DNA of 8,824 bases, taken from assembly GCA_947166165.1 (NCBI GenBank), contig CAMVDK010000131.1, positions 1 to 8,824 of the forward strand, given 5' to 3'. A program made the position numbers and the translations under genes. The notes beneath the pieces were generated by a model. It did not search any database, was not told the origin of the DNA, and saw only the letters and a program-made list of their open reading frames with translations. This stretch comes from an uncultured Porphyromonadaceae bacterium (lineage in GTDB: Bacteria > Bacteroidota > Bacteroidia > Bacteroidales > Muribaculaceae). Within the stretch, counting starts at the first letter, position 1. The number at the start of each line of letters is the position of its first letter. Below, piece after piece: positions 4,894-8,824 of the stretch.

Positions 4894-7590
4894 ATGAAAC
4901 GACTATTACTCTTCCTATCGGTCATGGTGGCCACTACTGTGGCCAGTGTGCATGCAGCCACCAAGTACGACATCAATGTGGCGGGCGTAGAAGTCACGTC
5001 CGATAATATGAACAACATCAAGGGCGGCGACATCAAGAGTGGCACGGTCACCTTCAGCCCCTCGACCAAGACGCTGACAATGACCAACGTCACGATTACC
5101 CGCACCGGCGGCGGCGACTATGCCATCCATAACCGCAGCTATAAGGGGCTGATTGTGAAGTTTGTGGGCACCTGCAATCTCACCACCAAGGCTCGCGTCA
5201 TCCGCTTTGAGTGCGGTGAGAACTGGTCAAGAACCGAAACCCCACTTGCCGATGAATGTCAGCTGGTAGCCTCGAGCGGCGCCACGGTGAACATGACCAG
5301 CACCGACGACGGCGCCATCTATGTGCGCGACTTCACCGCCGTGTGGATAAAGGGTCCCGGCACCTTCAATATCACAGGCAATAAGGACGGAGCTATAGCC
5401 GGTCATGGAACGTGGAATTCCTCTGTGAGCGACTTGGCAACTATCGATGCTGTTAAATTTTCTAACGTCACCGCCACCGTCACAGGCGCCCAGAGCTGCC
5501 TGCTGGGCTTGACAGCCCATTTCTATTCCGGCAGCAACGTCACCCTCAAGGCCACCAACAACAGCAGCTACCCCATTGCCCGCGAACTCTATGGTATTAC
5601 TAAATTCTTTGGTAAAACAGCCATCGTCTCGCCGCCAGACGCCACCTTCGACAGCAATAGCAGCTCATTCGTGGTCAACGGCAGCAAAGTCTATAATAAG
5701 GACATCTTCATCACCGACAACTATGTGGCAATACTCAATTCCACCAACTTCCCCGATGCCAACTTCCAGGCCTGGATGCTTCGCGCCTATCCTAAAGGCT
5801 ACATCACCCAGAGCGATGTGGACAGCCGCAACACGATATACTGCAACGGCAACAGCATCTCCAACCTTAAAGGCATAGAATACTTCAACAAGCTGGTGTA
5901 TCTGTATTGCTACGACAACAACCTCACGCTGCTGCCCAGCACGCTGCCCAGCACGCTGAACACGCTGGAGTGTTACAACAATAAGCTCATCTACCTGCCC
6001 ACGCTGCCCGCCAACCTCATGTACCTGCGGGCCGCCCACACCGCGTTTACCAACATCTTGATCTCTGGCGGTGGAAAATTGCTGACACTGAATTTGGACA
6101 ACAACAAGAGCATGACCAAACTCGACTGCAGCAAAACGGGTGTGACCAATATCAGCATCAGCGGTTGCACGGCGCTGACCTCGCTCATTTGCTACAAAAA
6201 CGACATCGCCACACTGCCCACGCTGCCCAGCACACTCCAGTCGCTGGATTGCAGCGACAACCGCATCACTTCGCTGCCGTCGCTGCCCAGCACGCTCACC
6301 TATCTCGACTGCGACAACAACCAAATCACCTCGCTGCCCACGCTGCCCTCGGGCATCGAGACCATTTATGCGCAGAACAACAAGTTCACAAGCGTCAACA
6401 CGCTCGATTGCACCAAGCTGAAAGCGCTCGACCTGCGTTACAACACTTCGCTCACCTCGGTAGGCGTTTCGCGCAACTATGCGCTCACAAGCTTGTACCT
6501 ATCGGGCTGCCCAGCGTTGACGAGCCTCTCGATGCAGAGCCTGAGCAGTTTCAACTTCGCCGGTTTCTCGGTTCCGAGCAGCGTGACCTACTGGGACTGC
6601 GGCTTCAACAACCTCACCTCGCTGCCCGCGCTGCCCGGCGGATTGAAAACGCTGTACTGCTACCACAACAAACTCACCTCGCTGCCCACGCTGCCCGCCA
6701 CGCTCGAGGTGCTGGAATGTAACGACAACCAGTTTACATCACTGACAATCAATAACTTGAATAACTTAAGGTCGCTCCGGGCCGAGGACAACCCCAAGCT
6801 CACCACGCTCGACTGCAGCGGCAACGTTTTGACCAACTTCAACGTGTCGAACAACACGGCGCTGACCACCCTCAACTGCTCCTACAACAAGCTCGCGTCG
6901 CTCAACCTGCAGGGTCTCACCGCCTTGCAGCGCATCGAGTGCCAGTACAACTCATTAAGCTCGCTGAATGTGAGCGCACTGGGCAACCTGAATTATTTGA
7001 CCTGCAACAGCAACAACCTGACCACGCTCAACGTGTCGACCAACAGCAAGCTCAATTATCTGACCTGCAACAACAACAAGCTCACCTCGCTCAATGTGCA
7101 GGGCTGCCCGTCGCTCGAAACGCTGTACTGCGGGGGCAACCAACTCACGTCTTTATCATTCCAGGGCTGCGGCGCGCTGAAGTTTGTGAACATGGTGCAG
7201 AACCAGATCAAGGACGCGGAGATGACCTCGATGGTGAACAGCCTGCGCGCGCTGCCCTCCGGCAGCCGGGGCACCCTGCAGGTGCTCGACCCCACGTCAA
7301 GCAGTGAGGGCAACGTCTTCGGCGATGCCAACGTCCGCTCCGCCCGCGCCAAGGGCTGGATTCCCTACAAGTGGGAGGGTGGCGTCTTTGTGGAAATCAC
7401 TGCCGACGGCGTGCGCGGCGATGTGGACGGCAACGGCGAGGTCGACATCGACGACCTGAACATCGTCATCAACATCATGGTCAAGAAAGCCACGCAGGCG
7501 CAATGGCCGCGCGCCGATGTCGACGGCAACGGCGAGGTCGACATTGACGACCTGAACATCATCATCAACATCATGGTCCACAAGGACTGA
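4894..7590 (+). CDS. Secreted leucine-rich-repeat protein with C-terminal dockerin-like repeats
   Basis: The product has 898 residues from the ATG at 4894, which follows an A-rich stretch. Residues 1-21 (MKRLLLFLSVMVATTVASVHA) are a signal peptide; no lipobox Cys follows. Residues about 24-275 are a beta-rich domain, opening YDINVAGVEVTS and containing SPSTKTLTMTNVTI, probably a beta-helix of the kind seen in Bacteroidales surface proteins. A cap (LNSTNFPDANFQAW, 281-294) leads into LRRs at about 320-772. Seven repeats carry LPxLP (for example 441-445, 461-465, 481-485, 577-581, 597-601). The later ones are of the LNVSxNxxLxxLxC type, like BspA/Treponema LRRs. At least 15 repeats place Cys in the LxC position. 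Residues 843-863 and 875-895 are paired EF-hand/dockerin-like loops (DVDGNGEVDIDDLN) likely to bind calcium. No type IX secretion C-terminal domain is seen. It is probably periplasmic or exported; ligand and function are unknown. No terminator with a T-run follows. Confidence 0.9.
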   Translation: MKRLLLFLSVMVATTVASVHAATKYDINVAGVEVTSDNMNNIKGGDIKSGTVTFSPSTKTLTMTNVTITRTGGGDYAIHNRSYKGLIVKFVGTCNLTTKARVIRFECGENWSRTETPLADECQLVASSGATVNMTSTDDGAIYVRDFTAVWIKGPGTFNITGNKDGAIAGHGTWNSSVSDLATIDAVKFSNVTATVTGAQSCLLGLTAHFYSGSNVTLKATNNSSYPIARELYGITKFFGKTAIVSPPDATFDSNSSSFVVNGSKVYNKDIFITDNYVAILNSTNFPDANFQAWMLRAYPKGYITQSDVDSRNTIYCNGNSISNLKGIEYFNKLVYLYCYDNNLTLLPSTLPSTLNTLECYNNKLIYLPTLPANLMYLRAAHTAFTNILISGGGKLLTLNLDNNKSMTKLDCSKTGVTNISISGCTALTSLICYKNDIATLPTLPSTLQSLDCSDNRITSLPSLPSTLTYLDCDNNQITSLPTLPSGIETIYAQNNKFTSVNTLDCTKLKALDLRYNTSLTSVGVSRNYALTSLYLSGCPALTSLSMQSLSSFNFAGFSVPSSVTYWDCGFNNLTSLPALPGGLKTLYCYHNKLTSLPTLPATLEVLECNDNQFTSLTINNLNNLRSLRAEDNPKLTTLDCSGNVLTNFNVSNNTALTTLNCSYNKLASLNLQGLTALQRIECQYNSLSSLNVSALGNLNYLTCNSNNLTTLNVSTNSKLNYLTCNNNKLTSLNVQGCPSLETLYCGGNQLTSLSFQGCGALKFVNMVQNQIKDAEMTSMVNSLRALPSGSRGTLQVLDPTSSSEGNVFGDANVRSARAKGWIPYKWEGGVFVEITADGVRGDVDGNGEVDIDDLNIVINIMVKKATQAQWPRADVDGNGEVDIDDLNIIINIMVHKD
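5932..5955 (+). repeat. Exact 12-bp tandem duplication in an LRR
   Basis: CTGCCCAGCACG occurs twice head to tail (5932-5943 and 5944-5955), encoding LPSTLPST. The other LPxLP repeats of this protein have one residue between the two LP pairs; here there are two. This suggests in-frame slippage within the repeat array. Confidence 0.7.
7420..7578 (+). repeat. Near-identical 63-bp repeats encoding two dockerin-like EF-hand loops
   Basis: The segments 7420-7482 and 7516-7578 match at 60 of 63 positions and are spaced 96 bases (32 codons) apart. Each encodes DVDGNGEVDIDDLN followed by a hydrophobic helix ending NIMV. Two of the three differences are silent and one changes Val to Ile. Asp, Asn and Glu fall at the positions expected for a calcium-binding loop. 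The match at DNA level points to recent duplication or gene conversion. Confidence 0.85.
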
Positions 7591-7643
7591 CAACGCACGA
7601 TGCGCCATTCGGCCGCCTGTGACCGGCTGCCGGTGGTGAAGAG

Positions 7644-7675
7644 CAAGGGCGTGAGGATTGTGCCTCGCGCCCTTG
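7644..7675. terminator. Strong hairpin after the LRR gene, without a T-run
   Basis: A 13-bp stem (7644-7656 with 7663-7675, one G-U pair) closes a 6-base loop. It lies 53 bases past the LRR stop, between two convergent genes. The bases after it on either strand (TTGAGTTGGG on the plus strand) are not a proper T-run. It may be a weak or factor-assisted terminator, or simply an mRNA 3' end stabiliser. Confidence 0.5.
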
Positions 7676-7681
7676 TTGAGT

Positions 7682-7854
7682 TGGGTTCTATAAATTGCCG
7701 AATAAGTAATGGAGGATTACGGCGGCATTTGCACTCTGACTAGCATATTTTGTTCCAAATCCTTGACTAATAGCCCGCTATTAGCCTGCGAATTTGAATC
7801 AAAATCTGCTCAGCCATAGTTCCAAATTCCCCACGAGCCAATTTATAGAACCCA
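7682..7854. mobile_element. 173-bp foldback element, MITE-like
   Basis: The ends are a perfect 16-bp inverted repeat: TGGGTTCTATAAATTG at 7682-7697 and its reverse complement at 7839-7854. Inside, symmetric pairs share a centre near 7776: ATTTTG/CAAAAT (7747-7752, 7800-7805), CAAAT/ATTTG (7756-7760, 7792-7796) and CTAATAGC/GCTATTAG (7767-7774, 7777-7784). The whole element is therefore an imperfect palindrome. TTGAGT lies directly left of it (7676-7681) and again two bases right of it (7857-7862), as a target duplication might. It has no coding capacity and is more AT-rich than its neighbours. It resembles a non-autonomous transposon (MITE) or a dispersed foldback repeat; no parent transposase is visible here. 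Confidence 0.6.
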
Positions 7855-7870
7855 CCTTGAGTCTATGTTA

Positions 7871-8824
7871 TTATGGCTTTGAAGTGTGGCAGAGGGCGTG
7901 ATATACCTCGAGCGTCTGGCGGGCGATGGTAGGCCAATTGTAGGCATCGAGGTCGTAGTGCCTGACCATCCGGGGCTGGGCGAGTTTGCGGTCGAGGGCA
8001 GCCGTGAGCCCGTCGGTGGCATCGGCGGCGAAGAAGTCGTCGGCAGCAAGCTCGGGCAGGCGGTTGGCGGCGATGTCGCTCACCAGCACGTCGCGTTGCC
8101 ACGCCATGGCTTCGAGCAGCGCGATGGGCAACCCCTCGTGGGCCGACGGCAGCACGAACAGGCGCGCACCAGCCCAGAGCTGCCGCAGGGGTTCGCCGGT
8201 CACGTAGCCGGTGAGCACGGCGCCGGCCTGATGAGCCTGCCGCTTGAGTGCCCGGCTGTAGGGGTCGTCGTGGTCGGCGTCGCCAGCAATCACGAGGCGG
8301 CATCCCCGCGTCTGGCAGCGCGCGAAGGCCTCGAGCAGCACGTGCAACCGCTTCTCGGGCACAAAGCGGGCCACAGCGAGCACGTATTGCCCAGATGTGA
8401 CTCCCAAGGAGTCGAGGTAGTCGTGAGCCGTGCATGGCTCAGGGTGCTCGACACCGTTGTGAATGAGCGACACGCCCTTGGTGCGGCCATAGCGGGCGGC
8501 CAGCATGTCGGCGATGGGCTGGCTGATGGCGATGATGCGGTGGGCAAATCGCGCCTGGCACCACTCGCCCAGCCGGAGCATGCATCGCGCCATTGTTCCC
8601 CACTTGTCGCGCTCGTAGTCGGGGCCGTGGTTGGTGGCCACCACCTTCAGCCCAAGCAGCCGTGCCAGCGGAGCCATGAGTGCCGGCCCCACGGCGTGGA
8701 TGTGCACCACGTCGGCTCCCAGGCGCTTGGCCTTGACCACGGCCAGGGCAGTGTGGACAATGGCCTCGAGGCTTTTGCGCCGCGGGGCGTAGAGGTCGAC
8801 CAGCGCCACACCCTCGTAGTCGGT
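7871..8824 (-). CDS. GT4-family glycosyltransferase (5' end beyond the window)
   Basis: The gene enters from the right edge, and 317 residues are visible before TAA at 7871-7873. Reading starts TDYEGVALVDLY, and open frame continues to the end of the window. Family members usually have some 60-70 more N-terminal residues with a Gly-rich GGxE loop, so the gene is cut by the window, not truncated in the genome. Features are VVHIHAVGPAL and THHGP-like TNHGPDYERDKWG in the acceptor half; VARFVPEKRLHVLLEAF opening the nucleotide-sugar-binding half; and HEGLPIALLEAM (about 8105-8140) with the GT4 EX7E motif. It resembles enzymes with an N-terminal DUF1972 domain, which transfer sugars onto lipid carriers or polysaccharides at the inner membrane. 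Donor and acceptor cannot be read from sequence. It converges with the LRR gene; the foldback element ends 16 bases past its stop. A GTG at 8809 is internal, not a start. Confidence 0.92.
   Translation of the reverse strand, partial: TDYEGVALVDLYAPRRKSLEAIVHTALAVVKAKRLGADVVHIHAVGPALMAPLARLLGLKVVATNHGPDYERDKWGTMARCMLRLGEWCQARFAHRIIAISQPIADMLAARYGRTKGVSLIHNGVEHPEPCTAHDYLDSLGVTSGQYVLAVARFVPEKRLHVLLEAFARCQTRGCRLVIAGDADHDDPYSRALKRQAHQAGAVLTGYVTGEPLRQLWAGARLFVLPSAHEGLPIALLEAMAWQRDVLVSDIAANRLPELAADDFFAADATDGLTAALDRKLAQPRMVRHYDLDAYNWPTIARQTLEVYHALCHTSKP

Noticed and set aside
5930..7150. CRISPR-like or satellite repeats in the region rich in CTGCCC units
   Set aside because: The periodicity is in codons and follows the LRR protein repeats; there are no uniform repeats with unique spacers.

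Overview
The window looks like chromosomal DNA from a GC-rich member of the Bacteroidales, most likely a gut Muribaculaceae- or Prevotellaceae-type organism. The signs are Bacteroidota-style promoters (TTTG at -33, TAnnTTTG at -7), starts preceded by A-rich DNA with no Shine-Dalgarno, a DUF4954 protein, a GYF/CD225 plus DUF2752 pair, and a secreted Cys-rich leucine-rich-repeat protein ending in dockerin-like repeats. The lineage is inferred from gene content and not tested.

Layout: (1) 81-1937 (+), a DUF4954 left-handed beta-helix protein. (2) 1970-3067 (-), a two-gene membrane unit: a GYF_2 + CD225/dispanin protein followed by a DUF2752 protein, with a recognisable promoter at 3096-3124. (3) 3313-4413 (+), ychF, a housekeeping P-loop ATPase. 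It diverges from the GYF gene, has its own near-consensus promoter (3219-3249) and ends at a strong intrinsic terminator (4451-4483). (4) 4484-4893, AT-rich DNA with a TAnnTTTG box, then a short secreted-peptide gene broken by a one-base frameshift (4626-4834). (5) 4894-7590 (+), an 898-residue secreted LRR protein with a beta-rich N-terminal domain, two styles of LRR and a C-terminal pair of almost identical EF-hand/dockerin-like repeats. (6) 7591-7870, intergenic DNA between convergent genes. It holds a 13-bp-stem hairpin and a 173-bp foldback element with perfect 16-bp terminal inverted repeats and a flanking 6-bp direct repeat, resembling a MITE. (7) 7871-8824 (-), most of a GT4-family glycosyltransferase whose N-terminus lies beyond the right edge.

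The genes do not form one pathway. ychF is core. The GYF/CD225-DUF2752 pair is a small inner-membrane module of unknown role. The LRR protein is an exported accessory protein, and the glycosyltransferase is probably the edge of a polysaccharide or glycoconjugate locus. The parts most worth a second look are the foldback element, the frameshifted small secreted ORF just upstream of the LRR gene, and the architecture of the LRR protein. I saw no convincing new defence or mobile system beyond these.
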